A DNA stretch of 64,000 nucleotides. It comes from Pedobacter glucosidilyticus DSM 23534 (GTDB lineage Bacteria; Bacteroidota; Bacteroidia; Sphingobacteriales; Sphingobacteriaceae). Position 1 is the first letter of the stretch. Every line of letters starts with the position of its first letter. Under the pieces are notes generated by a model. It worked only from the letters and a program-made list of their open reading frames with translations, was not told the origin of the DNA and searched no databases. The stretch spans positions 62,001-126,000 of the forward strand of contig NZ_KE384311.1 of the NCBI RefSeq assembly GCF_000425145.1, written 5' to 3'. A program made the position numbers and the translations under genes. Below are positions 30,495-39,280 of this stretch, piece by piece.

Positions 30495-31688
30495 TTACGT
30501 AAAAGCATTCTCACCTGTTACATCTAAACCTGTTATTAATAGATGTATGTCATGAGTACCTTCATAAGTAATAACACTTTCTAAATTCATCATGTGGCGC
30601 ATGATAGAGAAATCTCCGGTTATGCCCATACCGCCTAGCATTTGCCTAGCTTCTCTGGCAATATTTAAAGCTGTTTCTACCGAATTTCTTTTAGCCATAG
30701 AAATTTGAGCAGGAGTGGCTCTGTTCTCATTTTTTAGAACTCCTAAACGCCACACTAAAAGTTGGGCTTTGGTTATTTCAGTAATCATTTCCGCTAATTT
30801 TTTTTGTTGCAACTGAAAGCCAGCCAAAGGTTTACCAAACTGTTTTCTTTCTTTAGCATACTTAAGAGCAGTGTCATAACAATCCATAGCTGCACCTAAA
30901 GCACCCCAGGCAATACCAAATCTAGCTTGATTTAAACAACTTAAAGGCCCTTTTAAGCCTTGTATATGAGGTAAAATATTTTCTTTTGGGATTTTAACAT
31001 CCTGAAAAATAAGTTCTCCAGTAGCAGATGCTCTTAAAGACCATTTTCTGTGTGTTTCTGGTGTGCTAAATCCTTCCATGCCACGTTCTACAATTACTCC
31101 TCTTATAGTTTGTGTGTCGTCTTTAGCCCAAACAACAGCTACATCGGCGAAAGGAGCATTAGAAATCCACATTTTAGCACCATTAAGTAAATAATGGTCT
31201 CCTTGATCTTGAATATGAGTTTCCATTCCGCCAGGGTCAGAACCATGATTAGGTTCGGTTAAACCAAAACATCCCATAAGCTCACCAGTAGCTAATTTGG
31301 GTAGGTATTTTAATTTTTGTTCTTCCGAGCCAAAAGCATAAATAGGATACATGACCAAAGAACCTTGAACAGAAGCTGTAGAGCGTAAGCCAGAATCTCC
31401 ACGTTCTATTTCTTGCATCATAATACCATAGGCAATATAATCTAAACCAGCACCGCCATAATCTTGAGGAATAGTTGGCCCAAATACACCTAAATCTGCC
31501 ATTCCGCCAATTAAGTGTTTAGGAAATTGTGCTTTTTGGGCATAGTCTTCAATAATTGGGCTAACTTCTTTTTTTACCCAATCTCTAACAGTATTTCTAA
31601 TTAATTTATGCTCATCACTAAGCAATTCATCCATTAAGTAATAATCTGGATGTTGGTATAAATCGGTTTTTGAAGATTTTTGGTTCAT
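30495..31688 (-). CDS. Acyl-CoA dehydrogenase, glutaryl-CoA dehydrogenase type
   Basis: 397 residues from the ATG at 31688 (a TTG at 31715 would add nine residues). FAD-binding CFGLTEPNHGSDPGGM near 145, KMWISNAPFADV near 172, and the C-terminal ITYEGTHDIHLLITG with the catalytic glutamate in YEGT. The HRKWSLRASATGELIF block is characteristic of glutaryl-CoA dehydrogenases, which produce crotonyl-CoA in lysine and tryptophan breakdown. A broader acyl-CoA substrate is possible. Confidence 0.88.
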   Translation of the reverse strand: MNQKSSKTDLYQHPDYYLMDELLSDEHKLIRNTVRDWVKKEVSPIIEDYAQKAQFPKHLIGGMADLGVFGPTIPQDYGGAGLDYIAYGIMMQEIERGDSGLRSTASVQGSLVMYPIYAFGSEEQKLKYLPKLATGELMGCFGLTEPNHGSDPGGMETHIQDQGDHYLLNGAKMWISNAPFADVAVVWAKDDTQTIRGVIVERGMEGFSTPETHRKWSLRASATGELIFQDVKIPKENILPHIQGLKGPLSCLNQARFGIAWGALGAAMDCYDTALKYAKERKQFGKPLAGFQLQQKKLAEMITEITKAQLLVWRLGVLKNENRATPAQISMAKRNSVETALNIAREARQMLGGMGITGDFSIMRHMMNLESVITYEGTHDIHLLITGLDVTGENAFT

Positions 31689-31771
31689 GGTATTGGCTTT
31701 TGTTAAATTTAACAAAACAATATTTTATTTGTTCCCTTTGATATCATTAGTTTTTCATCCATATTTATAAC

Positions 31772-32149
31772 ATGTCTGTGATCAAAAGAAAAATTGCATT
31801 AGAAGAAGTGAAATTTAATGCTCCGATAGGTTTTTTTGAGGAAGAAAGAATCTTAAAGAATAACTTTTTATTTTCTGCTTATGTAAGCTATACCGTTCAG
31901 CATCAACAGGATACAGATAATTTAGAACATACGGTTGATTATAGTAAACTTTATGATATTGCTAAACATCATTTTTCTAAAGAGGCTAAATTATTAGAAC
32001 ATGTTGCCCATGGTATTTTAAATGATATTGTAGCAACCTATCCGTTTTTAGAGCATATCAACATTCAAATAAAGAAGCTAAATCCACCTATAAAAGCTGA
32101 GATTAAAAATTCGTTAGTTGAATTAATTTATCAGGCAGATGCTATTTAA
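31772..32149 (+). CDS. folB: Dihydroneopterin aldolase
   Basis: 125 residues, the normal size. Conserved GFFEEER (20-26) containing the active-site glutamate, the central DNLEHTVDYSKLYD and the C-terminal IQIKKLNPPI with the catalytic lysine. It cleaves dihydroneopterin to the hydroxymethylpterin used for folate. Divergently transcribed from the acyl-CoA dehydrogenase gene with an 83-base shared spacer. Confidence 0.92.
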   Translation: MSVIKRKIALEEVKFNAPIGFFEEERILKNNFLFSAYVSYTVQHQQDTDNLEHTVDYSKLYDIAKHHFSKEAKLLEHVAHGILNDIVATYPFLEHINIQIKKLNPPIKAEIKNSLVELIYQADAI

Positions 32150-32456
32150 AATAAATAAACATTCGATTTTGTAGTAGTTTTAAATTTATAAAAAAACTTA
32201 AAAGAAAAAAGGTAAGTCTTTAAAAAGAGAAACTTTTTGTTTAAGAATAAATTTCCTATACATAAAAGTACTAAATACAGTAATATTGTAAAATATAAAT
32301 ATCGAAAGTAGAATAAGGGTAGCTGTGTCTGTCATACTTTAAATATAATTTAATAAATTTAAAAGACAAAAAACTAGGAGGAATTTCTTAAACTTAATTA
32401 CAAGTAATTCTATCTTAAGTTTTGATAACGAGGAATTCCACTATAATTGTAAGAAA
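32150..32456. other. Spacer after folB
   Basis: Very AT-rich spacer. Apart from a possible 45-residue membrane peptide on the minus strand and the terminator at its right edge I see no gene, repeat or RNA. Confidence 0.5.
32198..32335 (-). CDS. Possible 45-residue single-pass membrane peptide
   Basis: An ATG at 32335 opens a frame of 45 codons ending in TAA. Residues 5-25 (ATLILLSIFIFYNITVF) form one strongly hydrophobic helix, followed by a positively charged tail (MYRKFILKQK) and a hydrophobic end. The polarity fits a small inner-membrane protein. Support is limited to composition and layout; AT-rich spacers can produce such frames by chance. Confidence 0.35.
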   Translation of the reverse strand: MTDTATLILLSIFIFYNITVFSTFMYRKFILKQKVSLFKDLPFFF

Positions 32457-32483
32457 ATGGGGGAATTTTTAAAATTCCCCCAT
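32457..32483 (-). terminator. Terminator after the LKGxxYKN-repeat protein gene
   Basis: ATGGGGGAA and TTCCCCCAT form a strong GC-rich stem, with further pairing possible through the AT centre, and T residues follow on the minus strand. Located about 40 bases after the stop codon. Confidence 0.75.
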
Positions 32484-32524
32484 TTATGGTATAGTTTTGA
32501 TAAATGGTAACCTTAGTGTTACTA

Positions 32525-32845
32525 TTAGTTTGCTCTTTTATGAGAACTGTAGTTTTTGTACTCTGCCCCTTTTAGTTTTTGTTGCTCGCTACCGATAGTG
32601 GCTACAGTTGCCATTTCAGTTTTCTGAGTATTTCTGTTAAAACGTTGATTTTTATACGCCGGTCCTTGAAGTTCTGTTGCAGTAGAAGCTGACTGTACAT
32701 TTGTTGGCACAGCTTTATGCATCCAAGATTTAAAATTTTTATATTCTGGACCTTTTAAATCGCTTTGTTTTACTTCACTTTTATCTTGCGCCAATGCCCC
32801 AAATGAGAAGGCAAATAGACCTAAAATTAAAACTGTCTTTTTCAT
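32525..32845 (-). CDS. Secreted small protein with three LKGxxYKN repeats
   Basis: 106 residues. A signal peptide (KKTVLILGLFAFSFGALAQ, cleavage near 20) is followed by three spaced copies of an eight-residue unit: LKGPEYKN near 30, LQGPAYKN near 64 and LKGAEYKN near 93. The intervening sequences are Lys/Thr/Ser-rich and differ, so the units are conserved islands, perhaps ligand- or polymer-binding. No family is recognised. It lies 112 bases downstream of the NarX/NarL-type pair on the same strand and has its own terminator. Confidence 0.7.
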   Translation of the reverse strand: MKKTVLILGLFAFSFGALAQDKSEVKQSDLKGPEYKNFKSWMHKAVPTNVQSASTATELQGPAYKNQRFNRNTQKTEMATVATIGSEQQKLKGAEYKNYSSHKRAN

Positions 32846-32957
32846 AACCTTAATTTTTATGTTCTATATAAAGATATAGGCAGCAGTATAATTTTAGTAT
32901 TATAAGAATTTACGCTATTTTTATCCGTATTTATACGGATAAATTTGATGAAGTAAA

Positions 32958-33593
32958 TTAAATCAAATTTATTTCTGTAGCTTTTTTAATAAGCTCGGCA
33001 GTGTTTTTTACCTCAAATTTTTTCAGAATACTAGTGCGATGGGTTTCTATTGTACGTGTGCTAACAAATAATTTAGCAGCAATTTCTTTTGTGGTTAAAC
33101 CTTTAGAAATTAATCCTAAAATTTCGTTTTCTTTATTTGATAATACATTTTCACTAATGCTTTGAGTAGACATAAAGTTTATCATTTTTTCAGAAATTTC
33201 TGAGCTAAAATGTTTCTTTCCTTTGTAAACATTTCTAATGGCAAACACCAATTCAGACTCGTCAGTATTTTTTAATAAGTAACCGTATGCACCCATTTTG
33301 GCACATTTTGCAATGTAGTTACCAACACTGTGCATAGAAATTACTATAGGTTTTATATTAGAGTTTAAGTTTTTTATTTCTCTTAAAACCTGAAAACCAT
33401 CCATATTCGGCATAGTAAGATCTAACAGAACTATATCCACTTGAATTTGGCTATTGAGTATTTCCATTAATTCAACACCATCGGCAACACTTTTAATAAT
33501 TTTAATATCGTCATGCTTTTTAAGTAACTCTGCAAGCCCAATCCTAAAAAGCTCATGATCATCAGCTATTATTAATTTAATTTCATTCATCAT
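32958..33593 (-). CDS. NarL/LuxR-type response regulator
   Basis: 211 residues. Receiver domain with Asp11/Asp12 and phosphoacceptor Asp58 (LLDLTMPNMDG), then a GerE/LuxR DNA-binding domain at about 148-208 (LSNKENEILGLISKGLTTKEIAAKLFVSTRTIETH). The start overlaps the kinase stop by four bases, so the two form a cognate pair. Likely targets nearby include the repeat protein gene downstream, but that is only a positional guess. Confidence 0.93.
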   Translation of the reverse strand: MMNEIKLIIADDHELFRIGLAELLKKHDDIKIIKSVADGVELMEILNSQIQVDIVLLDLTMPNMDGFQVLREIKNLNSNIKPIVISMHSVGNYIAKCAKMGAYGYLLKNTDESELVFAIRNVYKGKKHFSSEISEKMINFMSTQSISENVLSNKENEILGLISKGLTTKEIAAKLFVSTRTIETHRTSILKKFEVKNTAELIKKATEINLI

Positions 33594-35242
33594 TCAATTG
33601 GTAATTCAATTTCAAAAGTTGTATTTCCAGGTAAAGCATTGATTAAAATATTGCCGTTGCAAATTTCTACACGCTCTTTGATGTTAATAATTCCAGAGCC
33701 TAGTTTAACGGTATTCATATCAAAACCAATTCCATCATCAAAATAAAAAAGCGAAATAAATTCATCAAATTCTGAAAGTGTAATTCGGATGTTTTTCGCT
33801 TTAGCATGTTTTAAAGAGTTATTGATGAGCTCTTGGCTTATTCTAAAGAGATTAATACCTTGATGACTAGAAATGTTTGAATTTTCTTGTTTGGTTAAAT
33901 CTTCATACTCAATGTTTATACTGGTTGATTTATTCAGGTTTTCTATATAGTTAGTAAGTGTTACTCCAATTCCAAAATCATCAATTGAAGCAGGCATTAA
34001 TGCGTTAGACATCAATCTGATTTCAGAAATGGCATCATCTACTATTTTTTTCATTTCAGTCTTCTTCAATTCATTTTTAACATTATTTTCTATGTAATGC
34101 TTTAACGAAGTCAAATAAGGTCCTAAGCCATCATGTAGTTCTCTTGAAAGTCTGCGTCTTTCGTTCTCCAATCCGTTTACCAATAATCGTTTTGCCATGA
34201 TCCTGCTATCATCTTCTTTATTTTTATAGTCAATGAGCTTATTTCTCATGGTTACAAGGCTTTTTCCGAGAACATCGTTGGCGCTACTAGGTTGATATTT
34301 GGTTTCTAAATTCATGTTGCCAATTTCATAAGAAAACTTTACGGCGCCTTGTAAAGAAGCTTTTAGGTTAGATAGCGCATCAAACATTTCTTTTATTTCA
34401 TTGCTACTTTTTTTATATGCAATAGTTTGATCATAGTTGCCTTTAGCCATAACTTTTAGGCTGTTTTGCATGTTTTTTATTGGGTCAACAATAATTTTTG
34501 TTAGAAAAAGAGATAGGGTAACAGCTACTAAAAAAATAACGAGAGTTAAGGTCATAAGTCTCAACTTTAATTTTTCTAAAGGCTTAGCAACCTCACTTAC
34601 GTCAATTTCTGAGAGGATAACCATTTTTAAATTAGAAATTTTAATAAGACTATATACACTGTAAACTGGTATACCTCTATAATCATTAAAAATTCCTCTT
34701 CCATTAATACCTTTTAATGCACTCATTACCCCTTGTGTTTTTACTGAAATATCGCTAGTTTTTTTATTAGGAAAAAACCGAGATTCAGAGCGCATCCGAA
34801 AATCTTCGCCAACAAGATAGGTCTCTCCACTCTCACCCATACCTGTTCGTTCTAGAAGAATATTTTGTATATTTCTAAAATCTAGTATTTTGATTTTTCT
34901 ACCCTTATTAGAATTTAACACAAAACCTATTGTTGTTTTTTTATGTTTATGATAAGGTGTAAAGTCATGTATACCATCAATTTTTTTGATACTGTCTGAA
35001 AGCATCAAATTAGCACTATCAATATCTTCGTTATAATTTTCAGACAATTCAAAACTTTTCCATTCAGACTTTATATAATTTTCTATTTGGACACTTTCTA
35101 AGGTTTCAATTGAATTTAATTGCATTAAAATACGATCATTTAAAACACTTGAAAACTGTTCGTAAAACGAAAAAGATAACAAACCTATCACCAATACAAT
35201 CAAACTATTAATTATAATAAGTACTAGTGTTTTGATATTCAT
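33590..35242 (-). CDS. NarX-type sensor histidine kinase with periplasmic sensor domain
   Basis: 550 residues. Membrane helix 1 at about 5-27, a roughly 200-residue periplasmic domain resembling Cache sensors (ERTGMGESGETYLVG near 131), helix 2 near 225-247, HAMP linker, then a HisKA_3 dimerisation domain with phosphoacceptor His370 in SRELHDGLGPYL and an HATPase domain ending with GSGIINIKERVE. Signal unknown. Translationally coupled to the NarL-type regulator. A TonB receptor gene upstream on the same strand is separated by a terminator. Confidence 0.9.
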   Translation of the reverse strand: MNIKTLVLIIINSLIVLVIGLLSFSFYEQFSSVLNDRILMQLNSIETLESVQIENYIKSEWKSFELSENYNEDIDSANLMLSDSIKKIDGIHDFTPYHKHKKTTIGFVLNSNKGRKIKILDFRNIQNILLERTGMGESGETYLVGEDFRMRSESRFFPNKKTSDISVKTQGVMSALKGINGRGIFNDYRGIPVYSVYSLIKISNLKMVILSEIDVSEVAKPLEKLKLRLMTLTLVIFLVAVTLSLFLTKIIVDPIKNMQNSLKVMAKGNYDQTIAYKKSSNEIKEMFDALSNLKASLQGAVKFSYEIGNMNLETKYQPSSANDVLGKSLVTMRNKLIDYKNKEDDSRIMAKRLLVNGLENERRRLSRELHDGLGPYLTSLKHYIENNVKNELKKTEMKKIVDDAISEIRLMSNALMPASIDDFGIGVTLTNYIENLNKSTSINIEYEDLTKQENSNISSHQGINLFRISQELINNSLKHAKAKNIRITLSEFDEFISLFYFDDGIGFDMNTVKLGSGIINIKERVEICNGNILINALPGNTTFEIELPIE

Positions 35243-35361
35243 TTAAATCTGCTTAAATATATTGTTATCCAATTTAATTATTGCTGTTTGAAACATGCTG
35301 ATAAGCATTTCTAATATAGCTTATTAAAGGTAATAATTACACAAGTGCTAAACCATTATTT

Positions 35362-35400
35362 TAAAAAAAAAGCCTCGAGAAAACTCCCGAGGCTAAAAAA
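35362..35400 (-). terminator. Terminator after the FecA-like receptor gene
   Basis: On the minus strand AGCCTCG (35388-35394) pairs with CGAGGCT (35371-35377) and a run of nine T residues follows. It lies about 20 bases after the receptor stop codon. Confidence 0.85.
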
Positions 35401-35415
35401 TAATATATGATTGAA

Positions 35416-37830
35416 TTAGAATTTCACTCCTAAAGAAAGATAGGCAATACGGCCATCAGCAGGCATAATACCAGGACCTGGATAACCACCAGCTCTACGC
35501 GTAAAATAACGTTCATCTGTTAAATTATTAACACCTGCTTTAATGTTATAATGTTTTAAAAATTTATAGCTTGCAGATAAATCTTGTACGCTGTAAGCAG
35601 GAATTAAACCCGTTGTAGCAGCAGCGTTTGGTGCTTCAGTATTAGAAGCATCGGCGTAAGCCTTACCAATTTGACTTAATTGCCAAGTCATAGAGAAACC
35701 TTTTAAGCTGTAAGTAGCACCAAAGCGATTGATACTTCTTGGAGCATTTTCTACTCTTTTTCCTGCTAAATTACTTTCTATAATTTGACCGTTGTTTACC
35801 GAGGTAGTTTTGAAATCTTGATAAGTAGCATCAATATAGGCTAATGAGGCAAATAAGCTTACATAACCTATTTTAGAGCTTTTAAAAATAGCAGTAACAG
35901 GGTCTACTTCTATATAAGCTTCGAAGCCTTTACTTACTGATTTACCTAAATTTGTACGGAATTGGAAGTTTTGCAAGCTGGCATTTGATTGTGTAATTGT
36001 TCCAATACGATCATCATAGCTTAAATAGAAATAGTCAATATCAAAATTTAAGAAATTACTTACTTGACCACGGTAACCAAAATCAAAATTGTAACCTCTG
36101 GCATCTTGCAAATTAGGATCTATTACATCTGTAGTAGCTGGTGGTGTTAAATCAGAAATTAATACAGGACGATAGGCTTGCGAAATGTTTGAGTAAAATT
36201 TAGTTGTTGGTGTAATTTTATACTCAGCACCTGCACCAAAAAGTAAGAAATTACGCTTACGAGTGCTAGGGGATAAGTTAGTTGTTGCATTAAACTGCCC
36301 CTCTATAGTAGAGCTAATATTTTCTAAGCGTACACCACCTGTAACTAGGAATTTATCAGTAATATGAAAAATATTTTCTACAAAAGCTGCTGAGTTCACG
36401 TTAGCAAAATCAAGGTCGCGAGGGTAAACGCCGCTCGATAAGTTAAAATCCATATCTGTACCAGCTGTACCAACCCCTTGTTGCTTACGGTCTATATGTC
36501 CATTAAAATATCTTACACCTGCCGCTAAAGTGTTATTTAAGCCTAATGCTTTATAGGCTGTTAATAAACGTAACTCGGAACCGTAAGTGGTGTAATAATC
36601 ACGGTCTACTTGTCTGGTGCCTAAATTATCTGGCGTAGTGATGGCACTTACAATACCAACACTATTACGCTCTGCAATAGTTCCAAAAGCTTTCCAGCTG
36701 AGTTTAGTTTTTTCGTTAAATACATATTCTGCATGAAGCGATGGAACCAACCAAGGCGTACTAAACCAGTTTCTACTTCTATTACTCTGACGAGCATCTT
36801 GATTAAACTGTACATCAGTTAAACCACCAGGTTGCTGACTTTTAGTAGTCATATAAGTAATCTCTGTGCCTATTTTAAACTTTTTAGAAACTGCGTAGCT
36901 TAATTCAAAATGTGCGTGGTCTGTATCAAAAAAGCCATTGTCTCTCCATCCATCACCTCTACGTTTTTGGTAGTATGCGGTGTAGCTTAAACGACCAACA
37001 GTACCACCGATATAGTTAAAGGTACTGAGTAAACCATTACTGCCCACTGTATTTTGAGATTCAAATGTTAAGCGAGTAGAAATATCTGGTTTACGTAATA
37101 CAAAATTCATTAAGCCACCAAACTGAGGTCCATATTGTAATGATGATGCACCACGAATAATTTCGATACGGTCTACAACTTCCATTGGAGGAGTATAGTA
37201 AGCTTCAGGATAACCCATTGGGTCTGGTGTAATATCATATCCGTCCATTCTTACGTTAAATTCCCAAGACCTATTAGGGCTTAAACCACGTGAAGCAACA
37301 CCTAATTGTATACCAGAACCATCATTTTCCCAAACAGAAATACCGGGTGTACGACCAAAAATTTGGCGACTGTTATTCATCGCTAAATTAGCATTGATAT
37401 TATCTAACTTAATCAATTCGCTTTTCTTTGCTGCATTGATTCTGAAATCTGTAACATCCGGAAGAGTTTCATTGCCTTTTATTCCTTTTCTAGTAGATAC
37501 CTCAACTTCGTTTAAAGAGATCCCATCATCATCAAGTTTGAAATTAACAGTACTGTTTTGGTTATCTGATAAATTAACTTCAAAAGTTTTATTTTGCATA
37601 CCTATAAAACTTACCATAATCGTGTAAGCTCCTTTTTCAAGTCCTTTAATCACATATTCTCCTTTATTGTTGGTTTGTGCAGCTCTAACCGTTCCTTTTA
37701 AAACGATGTTAGCCCCAATAATTGCTTGTTCATTATGGTCAACAACTTTACCACTTAAAGATGCTTTCTGTGCAAATACTATAGTTGTTAACAAAAGTAG
37801 GAGGGATAGAAAAGTAAAACGCAATTTCAT
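35416..37830 (-). CDS. FecA-like TonB-dependent receptor
   Basis: 804 residues. Signal peptide (cleavage after FAQ, about 20), a CarboxypepD_reg-like domain (about 21-105), plug (about 130-245 with VVDRIEIIRGASSLQYGPQFGGLMNFVLRK-type region) and a beta-barrel ending in YLSLGVKF with the terminal Phe. The sequence style (NNSRQIFGRTPGISVWENDG, DGYDITPDPMGYPEAYY) is that of ferric-dicitrate-type receptors, so ferric-chelate uptake is likely. No anti-sigma/sigma pair is adjacent. Confidence 0.88.
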   Translation of the reverse strand: MKLRFTFLSLLLLLTTIVFAQKASLSGKVVDHNEQAIIGANIVLKGTVRAAQTNNKGEYVIKGLEKGAYTIMVSFIGMQNKTFEVNLSDNQNSTVNFKLDDDGISLNEVEVSTRKGIKGNETLPDVTDFRINAAKKSELIKLDNINANLAMNNSRQIFGRTPGISVWENDGSGIQLGVASRGLSPNRSWEFNVRMDGYDITPDPMGYPEAYYTPPMEVVDRIEIIRGASSLQYGPQFGGLMNFVLRKPDISTRLTFESQNTVGSNGLLSTFNYIGGTVGRLSYTAYYQKRRGDGWRDNGFFDTDHAHFELSYAVSKKFKIGTEITYMTTKSQQPGGLTDVQFNQDARQSNRSRNWFSTPWLVPSLHAEYVFNEKTKLSWKAFGTIAERNSVGIVSAITTPDNLGTRQVDRDYYTTYGSELRLLTAYKALGLNNTLAAGVRYFNGHIDRKQQGVGTAGTDMDFNLSSGVYPRDLDFANVNSAAFVENIFHITDKFLVTGGVRLENISSTIEGQFNATTNLSPSTRKRNFLLFGAGAEYKITPTTKFYSNISQAYRPVLISDLTPPATTDVIDPNLQDARGYNFDFGYRGQVSNFLNFDIDYFYLSYDDRIGTITQSNASLQNFQFRTNLGKSVSKGFEAYIEVDPVTAIFKSSKIGYVSLFASLAYIDATYQDFKTTSVNNGQIIESNLAGKRVENAPRSINRFGATYSLKGFSMTWQLSQIGKAYADASNTEAPNAAATTGLIPAYSVQDLSASYKFLKHYNIKAGVNNLTDERYFTRRAGGYPGPGIMPADGRIAYLSLGVKF

Positions 37831-38068
37831 ATACGCCAGATTAAATTAGATTAATTATAAATAATGCGGCAAACGTATATATTATTTAGATTAAATACAA
37901 ATAAAAATATAAGAAATTTATATCTGAAAAGAGGGTAGACTTTGGTGCTTAAAATAGCTTAATAACCAGTATTTTAAGATATAGTGATGTTTATTATTAA
38001 TAAACATACTAGAAGAATAAAAACAATGAAATAATATCAAATAAGAAATATAAAGGGTGCTAAAGCAA
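37831..38068. other. AT-rich spacer upstream of the FecA-like gene
   Basis: About 240 bases that hold the promoter region of the receptor (transcribed left) and, at the right edge, the terminator of the first cold-shock gene. No coding frame or repeat is evident. Confidence 0.5.
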
Positions 38069-38097
38069 AAAGCCATCGCAATTATTGCGATGGCTTT
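38069..38097 (-). terminator. Terminator of first cold-shock gene
   Basis: AAAGCCATCGCAA and TTGCGATGGCTTT (38069-38081, 38085-38097) form a 13-bp stem with a three-base loop, followed on the minus strand by T residues. Confidence 0.85.
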
Positions 38098-38136
38098 GTA
38101 ATGACTTTAAATGTTTAATTATATAAAAAGCTGCAA

Positions 38137-38328
38137 TTAAGCAAGTCTTACATTAGCAGCATTTAATCCTTTTTTACCATTTTGAAGGTCGAAAGTTACT
38201 TCGTCATTTTCTCTGATATCATCTACCAGACCCGAAACGTGTACAAAATACTCATTGTTTGTTCCGTCTTCTTTAATAAAACCAAAACCTTTGGTAGAAT
38301 TAAAGAACTTTACTGTTCCATTATTCAT
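38137..38328 (-). CDS. Cold-shock domain protein, copy 1
   Basis: 63 residues, a single cold-shock domain. RNP1 KGFGFI at 13-18 and RNP2 YFVHVS at 27-32 give the RNA/single-stranded DNA binding surface of CspA-type chaperones. Nearly identical to the neighbouring copy; the 3' flank is also shared. About 140 AT-rich bases separate it from the terminator of copy 2, room for its own promoter and a 5' leader. Confidence 0.92.
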   Translation of the reverse strand: MNNGTVKFFNSTKGFGFIKEDGTNNEYFVHVSGLVDDIRENDEVTFDLQNGKKGLNAANVRLA

Positions 38329-38469
38329 GTTATAATTTTTAATTGAAGCAAATATAATAAAAATAAAAATGTAAAACTAATTTTTAATAAATTTAATATT
38401 TGATTAAATTTTAAAGCTTTATATTATTTAATTAATTTTAATAGATATTTAAGCTTTTTAGTAAACAAA

Positions 38470-38501
38470 AAAGCCCTCGTTTCTAAAAAAACGAGGGCTT
38501 T
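38470..38501 (-). terminator. Terminator of second cold-shock gene
   Basis: AAAGCCCTCGTTT (38470-38482) pairs with AAACGAGGGCTTT (38489-38501) over 13 bp; T residues follow on the minus strand. Each cold-shock gene therefore has its own terminator. Confidence 0.85.
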
Positions 38502-38539
38502 GATGACTTTAAATGTGATCTATATTAAGAGACCTGCAA

Positions 38540-38731
38540 TTAAGCAAGTTTAACATTCACTGCATTTAATCCTTTTTTTCCGTCCTGTAGGTCGAAAGTA
38601 ACTTCGTCATTTTCTCTGATTTCGTCAATCAGACCTGAAACGTGTACAAAATATTCTTTGCTCGTTCCATCTTCTTTAATAAAACCAAATCCTTTGGTTG
38701 AGTTAAAGAACTTTACTGTTCCATTGTTCAT
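38540..38731 (-). CDS. Cold-shock domain protein, copy 2
   Basis: 63 residues from MNNGTVKF at 38731; a TTG eight codons upstream is rejected because the paralogue starts at the same Met. Same RNP1 and RNP2 motifs as copy 1 with only a few substitutions (for example SKEY for NNEY, IDEI for VDDI, QDGK for QNGK). The two genes form a tandem duplication with matching 3' untranslated sequence. Independent terminators suggest separate expression. Confidence 0.92.
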   Translation of the reverse strand: MNNGTVKFFNSTKGFGFIKEDGTSKEYFVHVSGLIDEIRENDEVTFDLQDGKKGLNAVNVKLA

Positions 38732-38814
38732 TGTAATTGTTATTAATTGTATCAAATGTATACATAATAATTTAAAATTACTATTGTTTTAAGTTTTCAA
38801 AAAAAATATCATAA

Positions 38815-38845
38815 AAAAAGCCATGAAGATTATTCATGGCTTTAT
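38815..38845 (-). terminator. Terminator after the PUR-family gene
   Basis: AAAGCCATGAA (38817-38827) pairs with TTCATGGCTTT (38833-38843); a T run follows on the minus strand. About 20 bases after the stop codon. Confidence 0.8.
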
Positions 38846-38863
38846 ATCATCTATAAGTAGTTA

Positions 38864-39190
38864 TTAAATTTCAAAAGAGAAATCATCATCTACTTTTTGC
38901 GGAGCACCGTCAGGATTGTACTCATATCTTTTTTCTACAACTTCTTGGTGTGCTTTTATATAATCTACAGTTTCAGCAAGACCTTCAGCAAATTTTTCAA
39001 AATCTTCTTTATATAAAAAAATCTTATGTTTTACAAATACGCCGTCTTCTAGTCTTTTTTTGCTTTCGGTTACAGTAATGTAATAATCATTTGATCTTGT
39101 TGATTTTACATCAAAAAAATAAGTTCTTTTTCCTGCCCTTACTTTTTTAGAAAAAACCTCTTCTCTCTCTTTGTTTTCGTAATCTCCCAT
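38864..39190 (-). CDS. PUR-family nucleic-acid-binding protein (DUF3276)
   Basis: 108 residues from the ATG at 39190 (a TTG four codons upstream is less likely). The segments EVFSKKVRAGKRTYFFDVK and YYITVTESKKR, followed by HKIFLYKEDFEKFAEGL, are those of DUF3276, a Bacteroidota family with a PUR-alpha-like fold that binds single-stranded DNA or RNA. An acidic tail (DDDFSFEI) closes it. Location between cold-shock genes and an ABC exporter gives no further clue. Confidence 0.88.
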   Translation of the reverse strand: MGDYENKEREEVFSKKVRAGKRTYFFDVKSTRSNDYYITVTESKKRLEDGVFVKHKIFLYKEDFEKFAEGLAETVDYIKAHQEVVEKRYEYNPDGAPQKVDDDFSFEI

Positions 39191-39280
39191 TGCTGTTGTC
39201 AAGTTTTTAGTTTTGATTGGTTAAATAAAGAAAGAAAAAACTAAAGTTCCAAATAATTGTTAATGCAAATTCGTTAAAAA

